NCBI GenBank assembly: GCA_965200095.1
Contig: OZ241350.1
Coordinates: 1,116,001 to 1,180,000 of the forward strand
Source of the DNA: JANQOH01 sp965200095
Lineage (GTDB): Bacteria; Pseudomonadota; Alphaproteobacteria; UBA7887
Direction of reading: 5' to 3'
DNA: 64,000 nucleotides
This document shows positions 39,125 to 48,044 of the stretch, piece after piece. The first letter of the stretch is position 1. Each line of letters starts with the position of its first letter. Both the position numbers and the translations under genes were made by a program. Under the pieces are notes generated by a model that was not told the DNA's origin, did no database searches, and saw only the letters and a list, made by a program, of their open reading frames with translations.

Positions 39125-40545
39125 GCCTCGCCGGGGAGCGGCGGCGGGCGGCGGGACTCCCCGGCGCGGTCGGCCTCGAAGGCGCGGCAGGCGCGCAGCA
39201 CCGAAGCGTCCCCGTAGAGGGGGCCGATGACCTGCAACCCGACCGGCAGGCCGCCGGAAACGAAACCGCACGGGACCGAAGCGGCAGGGTTGCGCGCCAG
39301 GTTGACGGGGAAGGTGAACGGCGTCCAGCGCAGCGGGTCGGCGGCGTAGGACTCGTCGGGGATGGGGACGCCGGCGGCGAAAGCGACGATGGGCATGGTC
39401 GGCGACAGCACGATATCGAAGCGCGAGAACAGGCGGTTGAAGGCGAGGCCGCAGGCGGCGCGCTCGAATTCCGCGCGCTTCACCGCCAGCCCGTCGAGCG
39501 CGCGCCCGGCCTCGACGAAGCGCCGCAGCGAGGGTTCGAGCAGGGCGGTCTTCTCCGGCCCCAGGGTCTCCGCCAGCAACGCGGCGCCGGCGCACCAGTG
39601 GACGCGGAAGATCGCGCCCGGGTCGTGCGGCCAGTCCGGCTCGACCTCCTCGACGACGGCGCCCAGCGCCTCGAAGCGCCGCGCCGCGGCGGCCGCGAGC
39701 GCCGCGACCTCCGGGTCGACCGCGGCGCCGGCCATGCCCAGCGTGGGGCTCCACCCCACCTTCCTGCCGCGGAGCGGCGCTTCCGGGCCGCGGCGGTAGT
39801 CCGCGCCGTCGAAGGGCAGCGCATGCCAGTCGCGCGGGTCGGGTTCGGCGATGACGGTGAGCAGCAGCGCCGCGTCCTCGACAGTGCGCGCCATGGGGCC
39901 CACATGCGACAGCGTGCCGTAGGGACTCGCGGGCCAGGCCGGCACCCGCCCGAAGGTGGGCTTGAGGCCGAAGACGCCGGCGAAGGAGGCGGGGATGCGG
40001 ACCGAGCCGCCGCCGTCGGTGCCGATGGCGAGGGGGCCGAGGCCCGCGGCGAGCGCCGCCGACGCCCCGCCCGACGAGCCGCCGGGGGTGCGCTCCAGGT
40101 CCCACGGGTTGCGGGCGATCCCCGAAACCGGGCTGTCGGTGACCCCCTTGTGGCCGTATTCCGGGGTGGCGGTCTTGCCCAGCAGAACCGCGCCGTGCTC
40201 GCGCAACCGCGCGACGGCGGGCGCGTCCTCGGTCCACGGCCCGGCGGGGTCGACCGTCCGCGAGCCGCGCAGCGTCGGCCAGCCGGCGGTCAGCACCAGG
40301 TCCTTCACCGACACCGGCACGCCGTCGAGCAGCCCCTTGGGTTCGCCGCGCGCCCAGCGCGTTTCCGACTCCCGCGCCGCTTCGCGCGTTCGTTCCGGGT
40401 CGACGACGACATAGGCGCCCACGGCGGGGTCGACGCGGGCGATGCGGTCGAGCACCGCGTCCGCCGCCTCGACCGGCGACAGCGAGCGGTCGCGATAGCG
40501 CGCAAGAAGGTCATGCGCGCTCGCTTGAACGAGTTCCGAAGTCAT
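39121..40545 (-). CDS. Amidase signature family enzyme
   Basis: The 474-residue product has the amidase signature: catalytic Lys in GVPVSVKDLVLTAGWP, the Ser-cis-Ser pair in NPWDLERTPGGSSGGASAAL, and GTDGGGSVRIPASFAGVFGL. It is in the GatA/AtzE group. It starts MTSELVQASAHDLLARYRD; the same opening (MTSELVRASA) recurs at 44087. Translational coupling to the downstream carbamoylase-type gene suggests a shared catabolic job. Tn-like repeats begin 400 bp upstream. GatA is unlikely, as no gatC/gatB is near. Confidence 0.9.
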   Translation of the reverse strand: MTSELVQASAHDLLARYRDRSLSPVEAADAVLDRIARVDPAVGAYVVVDPERTREAARESETRWARGEPKGLLDGVPVSVKDLVLTAGWPTLRGSRTVDPAGPWTEDAPAVARLREHGAVLLGKTATPEYGHKGVTDSPVSGIARNPWDLERTPGGSSGGASAALAAGLGPLAIGTDGGGSVRIPASFAGVFGLKPTFGRVPAWPASPYGTLSHVGPMARTVEDAALLLTVIAEPDPRDWHALPFDGADYRRGPEAPLRGRKVGWSPTLGMAGAAVDPEVAALAAAAARRFEALGAVVEEVEPDWPHDPGAIFRVHWCAGAALLAETLGPEKTALLEPSLRRFVEAGRALDGLAVKRAEFERAACGLAFNRLFSRFDIVLSPTMPIVAFAAGVPIPDESYAADPLRWTPFTFPVNLARNPAASVPCGFVSGGLPVGLQVIGPLYGDASVLRACRAFEADRAGESRRPPPLPGEA

Positions 40546-40948
40546 GCCGCCTCCCCGCATCGCCGCGCGGGCCGCCCGCGCCCTCGCTCCTTATCCCGTC
40601 CCGCCGCCGCCTTCAATAGCAGCGACGCAGAAGACAGGGATCGGACATACGGCCACACTGCGTTTTCGCCGAACGGACGATCCGGCAGATTCCCCAACCT
40701 GGACCGGCAGTCGCCCAACCTTCGATGAAAATCAGCTGTCTCCTCCTGCGCGGCGCCGTTCCCCCCAGCTCTCACCGGCTTCTACGATCAACCCATCGGG
40801 CCGATATCCCCCTCTTCGAAAAACTTCAGCCATATCCAGCGACGCGTTATGCGCCTGCCGCCAATGGCCTTCCAGGAGCAATGGCCGGATTCTCGGATGC
40901 GCCCCCATCGCGGTATGCCGCGGGCGTGAGGAAAATTATCGCTCGAGA
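40546..40948. other. Gene-free stretch upstream of amidase
   Basis: No frame here looks like a real gene; the two longer ones are rich in Pro/Arg/Ser and have no family features. The frame on the minus strand near 40780-40860 (WLKFFEEGDIGPMG) might be a protein relic, but I cannot place it. The amidase promoter should lie at its left end. Confidence 0.4.
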
Positions 40949-41470
40949 CCTCTGCATAACTCGTTTCGCCTGTGGCAGGATCGCGTTCCCGGCGTTTTGC
41001 GACGTTTCCGAACCCGCCGTCGGCGTATGACGATGCGTGACGGAATTGGGAACATCCGCCCCCTGCCCCGGTAATTCCCGCGAAAGAGCCTGCGAAGAAA
41101 TCGGACGGCCATACAAATACTCGTCATTCCCGCGAAAGCGGGAATCCGTTGCGGCGTTTCTGTAATAAAAACGGGCCGATATGGCGGACGGCCGCCTCCG
41201 GATTCCCGCTTTCGCGGGAATGACGAAGTACTATTTCTGTGGTTATTGTCTTTTACAATGCCGGCACTTCGGCGATCCGGCTGTCACGATCGGAGACGCC
41301 CGATTTCTTCACACGCTCTTTCGCGGGAACGACGAAGTATTGCTCGATATGTATCGTTATGCTCCGCCGGTGAGTTCGGGAGCGTCGTAAAAACTTCGGG
41401 AACGCGATCCTGCGGCAAGCGAAACCGGCTATGCAGAGGTTTCCGATCTCGAATTCGATCAAGAAATCAT
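40949..41470. repeat. Repeat cluster with copy 2 of the 130-bp element
   Basis: 40949-41084 is nearly identical, inverted, to 20326-20466; it starts GAGACCTCTGCATAAC. A palindrome-ended element follows at 41122-41224. Next comes a TATTGTCTTTTACAATGCCG block near 41247 and a diverged relative of the 130-bp element at about 41340-41445, ending GGCTATGCAGAGGTTTCC. Thus two related elements bracket a palindromic element here. No gene. Confidence 0.75.
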
Positions 41471-41544
41471 CACGAAGTTTATTCATCGGCTAATCCACCC
41501 GAAACAGTGATTGAACATATTCGCCGGACATAACGGCATCTCGC

Positions 41545-42363
41545 TCATCGATCCTCGCGTGATCGGGACAGCGAGAAAACAAGGAATTTTTTTTGCGCCG
41601 GGTTGTCTGGACAGGGACCGATTTCATGGCATTTCCATGTTTCCATTTTGTGCCCCGCGGCTTGGGCCCCGTCGCGGACCACCGCCCGGACGGCGGTCGT
41701 CGCCCAGCCAGCCACCACTTTCGGCAGGGCGGCGACGATGCGTGTGGTTTGTCCGCCAATGTACACCATGCGCCGGATGGCGGCAACCGGCTCTTCCAGG
41801 TCATCGAACCATCCGTTGAGGTCGTTGACCATGCTGCTCTCCCTGTCCCGGACGATCCGGTAGCTGTCGATTAGCCGTTCGATGGGAGTTCGGCCGTTGG
41901 CGCGGTACACGTGCGCTTCGGCAGGAACGCCGCGCAGGCTGGCATGATCATTGATGCGAAGGACGGCTCGTTCGCTGCCGGCGAAGCGTATGGAACTCTC
42001 GCCGACCTGGGAACGATCTGACCGGCGCGCGCCGCGGGGTGGGCGAAGACCGTCTCCGGTGGATACCCATCGCACGTCTCGTGGCCGAGATGGAGCGTGG
42101 CAAAGCGGAAACGGCGATGGGTGAATCGAGATGCGCCTTCGATATCCGCCCGTCCAGCGCTAGCACTTGCACCGGATGGCACGAACGCCGCCGGGTTCCC
42201 CGGTCACGAGGTCGATGTCGGAAAATCGCCGCTTGTAGCGCGGGTCCTCGGTGAAGTTCCTCTTCATCAGCCGTTCGAAGAGGCGGCCCTTTTCTGTTTT
42301 CGGCCGGAAGACGGAACGGATGCGGTCCAGCGTTCTCTGAAAGCTGTCTCTTAATCTCCGCAT
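41545..42363 (-). pseudogene. Decayed C-terminus of a type ISP-like (COG4889) helicase
   Basis: The 41545-42075 frame holds GVPAEAHVYRANGRTPIERL, then SYRIVRDRESSMVNDLNGWF and AAIRRMVYIGGQTTRIVAAL, which match my memory of the end of COG4889 predicted helicases (Y-x-x-N-G-R-S-x-x-E-W; D-x-x-S-G-I-V-N-D-P-N-x-W; T-V-x-I-V). A further block, RFATLHLGHETCDGYPP, is in another frame at about 42040-42110, so there is at least one frameshift. A piece up to 42363 may belong to it. Only the tail survives. Such helicases belong to restriction/defence loci, fitting the island to the right. Confidence 0.6.
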
Positions 42364-42440
42364 TCCCCAATAGGTCTACGATCCGGGCGCGGTCACGACC
42401 GTCCCCGTCGCACGCGGTTCGACAATCCCGATACACCGTG

Positions 42441-42490
42441 GCTCACCGCCCGCGGCAGGGTCGACGCAGGCGAGGCGGTTGAGCACCGCG
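42441..42490 (-). pseudogene. Fragment of an amidase 5' region
   Basis: CAGGGTCGACGCAGGCGAGG followed by CGGTTGAGCACCGCG resembles the amidase gene at about 40422-40466 (GGGGTCGACGCGGGCGATGC then GGTCGAGCACCGCG), encoding VLDRIARVDPAVGAY-like sequence. Only about 50 bp is alignable; the start of a similar amidase lies at 44087. Between them sits the lipoprotein gene, so an amidase copy may have been interrupted by it. Confidence 0.45.
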
Positions 42491-42596
42491 CCCAGCCGGC
42501 GTCCGGGTTGAGAGCACCAGCGCCACGCCAGTCGGCGCTGATTGACAACGCCGGCAACGCCTCGGCTTCAGGGAGAGCGCAGCTCCCGCCGTTATC

Positions 42597-44087
42597 CTAA
42601 TCCATATGATAGACGCCGAATGCGCCGACGAAGACATGTCGCGTATCGCCGGCCGTTGTCGCGTCGATCCCGAAGGTTCCGATCCCCGCACGCGGTTCGC
42701 CTACAGCTGTGAGGATACTCGAAACCTGCCCGCTCCATTGGCCTTCCTGCTTCACGATACGCCGCAATTGTCGCACTGAAATCGGCGTATCCGTCGAGTC
42801 CGCGGTTTTGTCCATCAAGCGAACACCATCGCTTGCGAACCGTCCGTTGTTCGGGTTGAAGGCGCTCGCGAATTCCATCTTGAGACCGATCCGGTTGTCG
42901 ACGAGGATTCGCGTTTCGCCGGGGCAGGGAACGCCATCGCCGATGGAACCTGTCGACGGCCCGCCCGTGAAGACGCCGGACACAAATATGCCGTCGGATT
43001 CCGCGAGCCTCCCCCGAACATCCCCGGTGGCGAAGTCCATGCTCAAGGACATTGGCGCCTTGAACTCCCCCGCGAACGTGCTTCCCGCAATTGTTGTTCC
43101 CCTATCGGTTCGAATCTCGCTCAGCACGGGTTGATCGGTTCCGTATTCGGCCATGTAAGCGCCAACCGCCGTGCCTCTGTAGGTCGCGCTTCCCGTTACG
43201 GGCAGATTTGCCGGCGAATAGCGAAATTCCGGCCCGTCCCCGAACGCGCCGATTTCAACGGCTTCGAGTATGGGGATGTCGCCGGGGGTGCCGTTGACGG
43301 TGCCGACGATATCGAAGGCGCGTCCACGCAGCTGCCACCAGTAGCCTAGCGCCATCCAGTCGCCAGCGTTGTTGTCGGCCGTATCGACAACGACGCGCCC
43401 CGCCGTGGCGCCTTCGCCGGGCACGATGGGATACTCGAACCCGCCGCGATCAAAAATGGAATATTCGTGGCGGGTTCGATCTTCGAATATCCCATCTTTG
43501 CCCAGCGCGGCGAGGATATTGAAGCGCGTGGTGGTTGGCCTCTCCTCATCGAAAGACAGCACCTTGAGACCCTGATCGCAACACGTGCTTACGCTCAACG
43601 CGCCGTCATCGAACGCGACGCGCGCCGTGTATTCGCCGCTTGATCGAGACTGCGCAGCCATACCGGACACGGGCGCTTGCGGCGCGGCCTTGGCGGCCTT
43701 CGCGGCGCTTTCGATCGCTGGTCCGAAGGCGACGCTACGGACATCGTCGGCCGTCGCAGTGCCCGTGGCCAGCGCGAGCGCAAAGCGTACGGGCAGCATG
43801 AATGGCAATTCCGGTTCTTCCGCCGCGGCTTCCGGTTCGGGGTCCGGGGTCGGCGCCGCGCGTGTCGGCGAATCGCCACCGCCGCCGCCGCACGCAGTCA
43901 GAAACAGCATTGCGGCCAGCAGCGCGGAGAGCGCCGCGCGCCGGGTTGCCAAACGCGCGGCCGCCAACGCCGCGACGGCGAGCGCCCCGCCTTGCCGGCC
44001 GGCGGCCCTGCACCCGTCGAATTGGCCACCGCGGCCATTTTCGGCGCCGGGGTCGCGGGCGCTCGCCCGGACGAGTTCCGAGGTCAT
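42597..44087 (-). CDS. Surface lipoprotein candidate with interrupted amidase-like start
   Basis: Not firmly recognised. The frame from 44087 encodes 496 residues and starts MTSELVRASARD, copied from an amidase, then reaches ALSALLAAMLFLTACGGGGG, a clear lipoprotein signal with lipobox LTAC. A TTG at 43952 (reading MATRRAALSALL) would give a normal short signal peptide and is the likelier true start. The mature part is beta-rich, with FEYPIVPGEGATAGRV, TGSATYRGTAVGAYMAEYG and FAGEFKAPMSLSMDFATGD, reminiscent of TbpB-like/factor H-binding-type barrels of surface lipoproteins. A run of 24 G lies 11 bp upstream of the 44087 ATG. Confidence 0.7.
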   Translation of the reverse strand: MTSELVRASARDPGAENGRGGQFDGCRAAGRQGGALAVAALAAARLATRRAALSALLAAMLFLTACGGGGGDSPTRAAPTPDPEPEAAAEEPELPFMLPVRFALALATGTATADDVRSVAFGPAIESAAKAAKAAPQAPVSGMAAQSRSSGEYTARVAFDDGALSVSTCCDQGLKVLSFDEERPTTTRFNILAALGKDGIFEDRTRHEYSIFDRGGFEYPIVPGEGATAGRVVVDTADNNAGDWMALGYWWQLRGRAFDIVGTVNGTPGDIPILEAVEIGAFGDGPEFRYSPANLPVTGSATYRGTAVGAYMAEYGTDQPVLSEIRTDRGTTIAGSTFAGEFKAPMSLSMDFATGDVRGRLAESDGIFVSGVFTGGPSTGSIGDGVPCPGETRILVDNRIGLKMEFASAFNPNNGRFASDGVRLMDKTADSTDTPISVRQLRRIVKQEGQWSGQVSSILTAVGEPRAGIGTFGIDATTAGDTRHVFVGAFGVYHMD

Positions 44088-44098
44088 GACGCTCCTTA

Positions 44099-44122
44099 CC
44101 CCCCCCCCCCCCCCCCCCCCCC
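44099..44122. repeat. Homopolymer of 24 C (G on coding strand)
   Basis: Twenty-four C in a row on the plus strand, i.e. G24 in the leader of the lipoprotein gene, directly before TAAGGAGCGTC and the ATG at 44087. Such tracts slip during replication and in other bacteria turn surface genes on and off. Here the tract is in a leader, not obviously between -35 and -10. Its exact length in one assembly is uncertain. Confidence 0.9.
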
Positions 44123-44179
44123 GCGCCGTCAACAGACAAGGGGCGGGAACGACGCGACGGGTTCGCGGCGGGGGCGGCG

Positions 44180-47100
44180 TCAGGAGGCGCCGAGGGCGTC
44201 CGCCACCACTTTCCGAAGGCAGTCCGGGTCTTCCAGGAAATACACGCCGTCGCTCTCCCATTCGGCTTGCGGCCGCGGGGCGGCGCCGATTTCCGCCGGC
44301 GGCGTTACCGAAAGGACATAGGAGCGCAGGCGCAGGTCCGGGTCGTTTTCGCGCAGCTGCGCCTCGACCTCGCCGATGCGCTCATGCAGCCGCACCTTGT
44401 CGCGCTCCTTCGGGCCGTAACGCGAGAGGCCCTTCGGGTCGAGGAACAGCATGTGCTGGCGCGCGCCGGCCTTCAGCCACAGGATGAAGTCAGGATAGTA
44501 GGCGAAATCGTCGAAGAAGGAGAGGCCCCGCCCGCCCGTCATGTTGCGGACCAGATACAGGTCGCGCCCGTCGAGGCCTGGGTCGTTCGTCGCGGCCAGT
44601 TCCGCCAGTTTTTCCACGACCTGCTTTTCGGTGGAATTCAACGCGACCGGGCGGACCTCGATCTCGCTGTCGCTGCGCGCCCACAGCAGCGGCTTGTATG
44701 CATGAACCCCGGTCATGAGCACGCCGATCCGGAGAGAACGGCGCCATCCGTGGTCAAGCCGCTCCGCCAGGCGCCGGACGTCTTCCGCCAGCGCCCGCTT
44801 GCGCGCGTCGAAAGCGAGGCGGTATTCGCCGATATTGTTGGGATCGGTCTCGTCGAACGGCGCGACCTCGATGCGCCGGTGCTCCCAGCGCCGCCGCTGC
44901 GCGCGCCAGAAGCGGTCGGCATAGTCGATGACGAGATCGACCATGATGTCCTCCAGCCGCCGGATATCCGCGAAGCCCCGCGGCGTCAGCCGCTCCGGCG
45001 GGATGCGCAGCGCGTACCATCCGTCGCTGTCGAGCAGCCGGTCCACGGTTTCCGGCGCGATAGTCAGGTTCTCCCAGCCCATCCGCCGCTTGTGCGCCAG
45101 CAACCGGTCATAAACGCGGCAGCGGTCGAGAAGCGCGACGACGCCCGGCGGAATCTTCGCGGTTTCGCGAAGCGCGTCCCCGGCGGCGCGCTCGGCGGCG
45201 CCCGCGCCGGAGGACTCCATCGCCTGCAACCGCGAATACAGGTCCAGTTCCGCCACCGGGCTTTCCGCACTGCCGGGAGGCGGCAGCGCAATCCTTTCTG
45301 CGGAGCGTTCGTAGCGCGCGCCGCGCTCGAGGCGGATGGTCTTGAGACCGCTGTCGCGGGCGAAGTTCCAGACCACCGGCAGCACGACCGTCTCGCGCTC
45401 GACTCTCACCCCTTCCTTCTCCAGCAAATCGCGGAAGGTCTGCATGTAGCGGGCGCGCAGGCCGAACACGTTGAGCGTTTCCAGAAGAGTCAGGCCCTCG
45501 CTGTCGTCGGGCGGTTCGCAGGAACATTCGCGGTGACGCCTGAGGCTCATGTTCCAGCCCTTCAGGCGCACGCCGCGCCCGAACATCTGGATGATTTCCG
45601 GCCCCTCGCCGACGCCGACATGCATCAGCCCCATCGTGCTCACGCGCCACGAGTTCCAGCCGGCGACGAAGCGGCGCGCGCCGACCACAACGTTCACCGT
45701 CGAGTCCGGGCGGTCGACATCGGGGAACAGGCTTTCGACGAAGCCCCTTTCGCGTTCGACCTCGAAGTCGGGCGAGGGGGTTCCCTCCAGAAGTTTGAAC
45801 AACCCGGCCGCGTCGCCGACATTGACGACGCCGAAGGTCGGGTTGTCGGCAGTGCGCAGATGCAGCTCGCCCCCGGCGCCCGCCGGCCAGACGACCCGCA
45901 GCCGGCCCGCGCCGCGAAACAGGGTTTCGCACAGGTCCTCGTAGACCGCGTCGCCGTCGGGCGGCAGGCGGGACAGGCGCCCGTCGAAGAAGTCGTTCCC
46001 CTCGCCGTCGAGCAGGCCCGACTCGCCTGCGAGCAGCCGCGCGATCATCGGGCGCACGCGATCGCCGCGCGCCAGGACCCATCCCAGAAATTCCAGGATC
46101 CGCGCCACGTCGGAGCGCGTTTCCCGCCCCGCCTTGCCGGCCCCGGTCACGGTCTTACCGAGGAAAACCAGGAGCGGCGGCGCCGGGTTGAACGCGCGCC
46201 AGGATGCGCGCCCGTCGCGCCACGCGCGGCATTGCTCGTGGAAAGTCAGCAGGCAGCCGAGCAGATACATGTCGGCATTGTCGTCCTGCGCGCCACCCGG
46301 CAGGTTGAGGATCGCATAGTCCTTGCCGTAGCCGTCGCCGTGGAACGACCGGTAGGAATAGTCGAAAAGCAGGCTCTTGCCATAGGCGTTCAGCAATTCG
46401 CGGTCGGCGCCCGCGATCTGGTTGAAAGTAGCCGAGTATTCGAAGGTAAAGCCGCCGCGGGACAATTCCCTGCGCCGTTCGCGCCACGCCTTGCCCGACG
46501 CGCCGAGATGCCCTTCATCGACCAGCACCAGATTGTTCTCGCCGAAATCCGCGACCGCGACCCGCTTGACGCCCTTCCTCTCGGCAAGCTTGTTGAGATC
46601 GATAATCTCGACAGGGGCAAGCAGGTCCGACCCGGCGGCGCTCGAGAACAGCCGCGCATGCAGCCCGCTCGCCCGCAGCTCGCGCTCATGCTGCGCCGAC
46701 AACCGTTCGTTCGGCGTGACCAGCACCACATTGTTGAGCTTCTTCCCGGCGCGGCGCAAATAATGGCGGTATTGAAGGATGTGCGCGTGCATGAGAAGCG
46801 TCTTGCCGGAGCCGGTGGCGCTCTGGAAGGCGAGCGCGCGCAGGTCGTCGCGCGTATATTCGGGCATCGCGCGGGCCTGCCGGTCGCGGCTTCGCGCCCG
46901 GTTCAGATCGGCCCGCAGCATGTCGGGATCGTCGAAATAGCGGCGCAGATAATGTTCGGTGAGCAGCAGCGCCAGATACTGGTGGCGTTTCCACGTGCGC
47001 CCGTGCTCCGGCGTTATGCGCAGCTGCCGGCTGTGCATGGCGATGTTCGCGTCGTATTCGGCCAGACGCTCCGGCGTGACCGAGGCGAGGGCGGGATTCA

Positions 47101-47254
47101 GGAACAGCGCCTGCGCCCAGACGCTCTCGCCGCCGGGCTCTCCGTTTCCGGCGTCGTCTTCCGGCAGCCGGGCGAGCATGTCCGCCACGGTCCTGTAGCC
47201 GAACGCGCCGCAGGCGAACCGGAGGAGGAACATGCGGTCCTGGAGGATCGTCAT
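44180..47254 (-). CDS. Type III restriction-like helicase with PD-(D/E)xK nuclease
   Basis: The 1024-residue product is an SF2 helicase: Walker A in FQSATGSGKTLLMHAH (about 145-155), DEGH in LVLVDEGHLG (about 246), EYSATF as motif III (about 275), and motif VI-like GRGVRLKGWN (about 570). The C-terminus has YYPDFILWLKAG with Asp922 and DPKG with Asp939 and Lys941, a PD-(D/E)xK nuclease pattern. It resembles a type III Res subunit. Its ATG overlaps the three-Cys protein stop (ATGA), so it is the last gene of the operon that starts with the RecQ-UvrD fusion. It likely cuts DNA in concert with the upstream methyltransferase. Confidence 0.8.
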   Translation of the reverse strand: MTILQDRMFLLRFACGAFGYRTVADMLARLPEDDAGNGEPGGESVWAQALFLNPALASVTPERLAEYDANIAMHSRQLRITPEHGRTWKRHQYLALLLTEHYLRRYFDDPDMLRADLNRARSRDRQARAMPEYTRDDLRALAFQSATGSGKTLLMHAHILQYRHYLRRAGKKLNNVVLVTPNERLSAQHERELRASGLHARLFSSAAGSDLLAPVEIIDLNKLAERKGVKRVAVADFGENNLVLVDEGHLGASGKAWRERRRELSRGGFTFEYSATFNQIAGADRELLNAYGKSLLFDYSYRSFHGDGYGKDYAILNLPGGAQDDNADMYLLGCLLTFHEQCRAWRDGRASWRAFNPAPPLLVFLGKTVTGAGKAGRETRSDVARILEFLGWVLARGDRVRPMIARLLAGESGLLDGEGNDFFDGRLSRLPPDGDAVYEDLCETLFRGAGRLRVVWPAGAGGELHLRTADNPTFGVVNVGDAAGLFKLLEGTPSPDFEVERERGFVESLFPDVDRPDSTVNVVVGARRFVAGWNSWRVSTMGLMHVGVGEGPEIIQMFGRGVRLKGWNMSLRRHRECSCEPPDDSEGLTLLETLNVFGLRARYMQTFRDLLEKEGVRVERETVVLPVVWNFARDSGLKTIRLERGARYERSAERIALPPPGSAESPVAELDLYSRLQAMESSGAGAAERAAGDALRETAKIPPGVVALLDRCRVYDRLLAHKRRMGWENLTIAPETVDRLLDSDGWYALRIPPERLTPRGFADIRRLEDIMVDLVIDYADRFWRAQRRRWEHRRIEVAPFDETDPNNIGEYRLAFDARKRALAEDVRRLAERLDHGWRRSLRIGVLMTGVHAYKPLLWARSDSEIEVRPVALNSTEKQVVEKLAELAATNDPGLDGRDLYLVRNMTGGRGLSFFDDFAYYPDFILWLKAGARQHMLFLDPKGLSRYGPKERDKVRLHERIGEVEAQLRENDPDLRLRSYVLSVTPPAEIGAAPRPQAEWESDGVYFLEDPDCLRKVVADALGAS

Positions 47255-48042
47255 CGGTCCCTGTCCCCGGCGAACTTCCGTTCCCGGAAGACCGGTTTTC
47301 CGGTCCCGGCGGTCCGGCACTCCCCGGCTTGCGCCGGCGCCGGCATCTCGTCCCACGTCCTGCCGTCGAGTTCGCGGCCGGCGCGCTTCTTGAACACGCC
47401 GCCCCACTGCTTGAAGAAAAACGGCACGGAGAATCGCAAGCAATTATCGCGGATCTCCCGCACCCAGTCCGCCTCCATCGGTCTGGCGCCCGGGCCGGAT
47501 TCGCCCCCGACGATAACCCAGTCGACGTCCGTCAGATCGAGGCGCGGCAACGGCCCCAGCAACGGTTCGAGCGACAGGAATTTGGTGCGCGCGCCCGTCT
47601 CCCGCAGGATATCGAGACGCGGCAGCCAGCGCCCGGATTCGATACTCGTTCCCAGCCAGATGTTCGGCGTCCAGTGGAGCCGTCGCGAAAGGCTCAGGGC
47701 GCGCGCCGGTCTCTTGGTAAGCAATTGAAACGTGTGCCTCGGCAACCGGTTCATGGTGCGGAACACGGCCTCGATGAACTCGACGGGCGCCGCCTTGTGG
47801 AACAGATCCGACATGGAATTGACGAACACCAGTCTGGGGGTTTTCCAATGGAACGGCAGATCGAGAACGTCCTCGTGGAGGGCGACGGAAAACCCGTTTG
47901 CGTATTTCTTCACGCCCATTTTTTTCAGGCGCCGCGACATTCTCTCGGCGTAGCAGTGTTTGCAGCCGTGGCTGATCTTCGTGCAACCGGTAACGGGGTT
48001 CCACGTGGTTTCGGTCCACTCGATGCCGGTTCGGGTAGACAT
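47251..48042 (-). CDS. Three-Cys-motif protein (phage Gp37/Gp68-like, DUF5131)
   Basis: The 263-residue product has WNPVTGCTKISHGCKHCYAE, the three-cysteine motif (C-x7-C-x2-C) of the phage Gp37/Gp68/DUF5131 family, which looks like a radical-SAM-type cluster site. Other blocks: LVFVNSMSDLFHKAAP, FQLLTKRPARALSL, NIWLGTSIES and WVIVGGESGPGARPMEADWV. It is the usual companion of TcmP, whose gene is 2 bp upstream. Its substrate is unknown; modification of nucleic acid is a common guess. It overlaps the following helicase gene by 4 bp. Confidence 0.85.
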   Translation of the reverse strand: MSTRTGIEWTETTWNPVTGCTKISHGCKHCYAERMSRRLKKMGVKKYANGFSVALHEDVLDLPFHWKTPRLVFVNSMSDLFHKAAPVEFIEAVFRTMNRLPRHTFQLLTKRPARALSLSRRLHWTPNIWLGTSIESGRWLPRLDILRETGARTKFLSLEPLLGPLPRLDLTDVDWVIVGGESGPGARPMEADWVREIRDNCLRFSVPFFFKQWGGVFKKRAGRELDGRTWDEMPAPAQAGECRTAGTGKPVFRERKFAGDRDR

Positions 48043-48044
48043 AT

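Noticed and set aside
44087..44261. Poly-G tract as part of the lipoprotein coding sequence
   Set aside because: The upstream frame runs back into the helicase gene end and encodes only Arg/Pro/Gly; ATG 44087 or TTG 43952 is more sensible.
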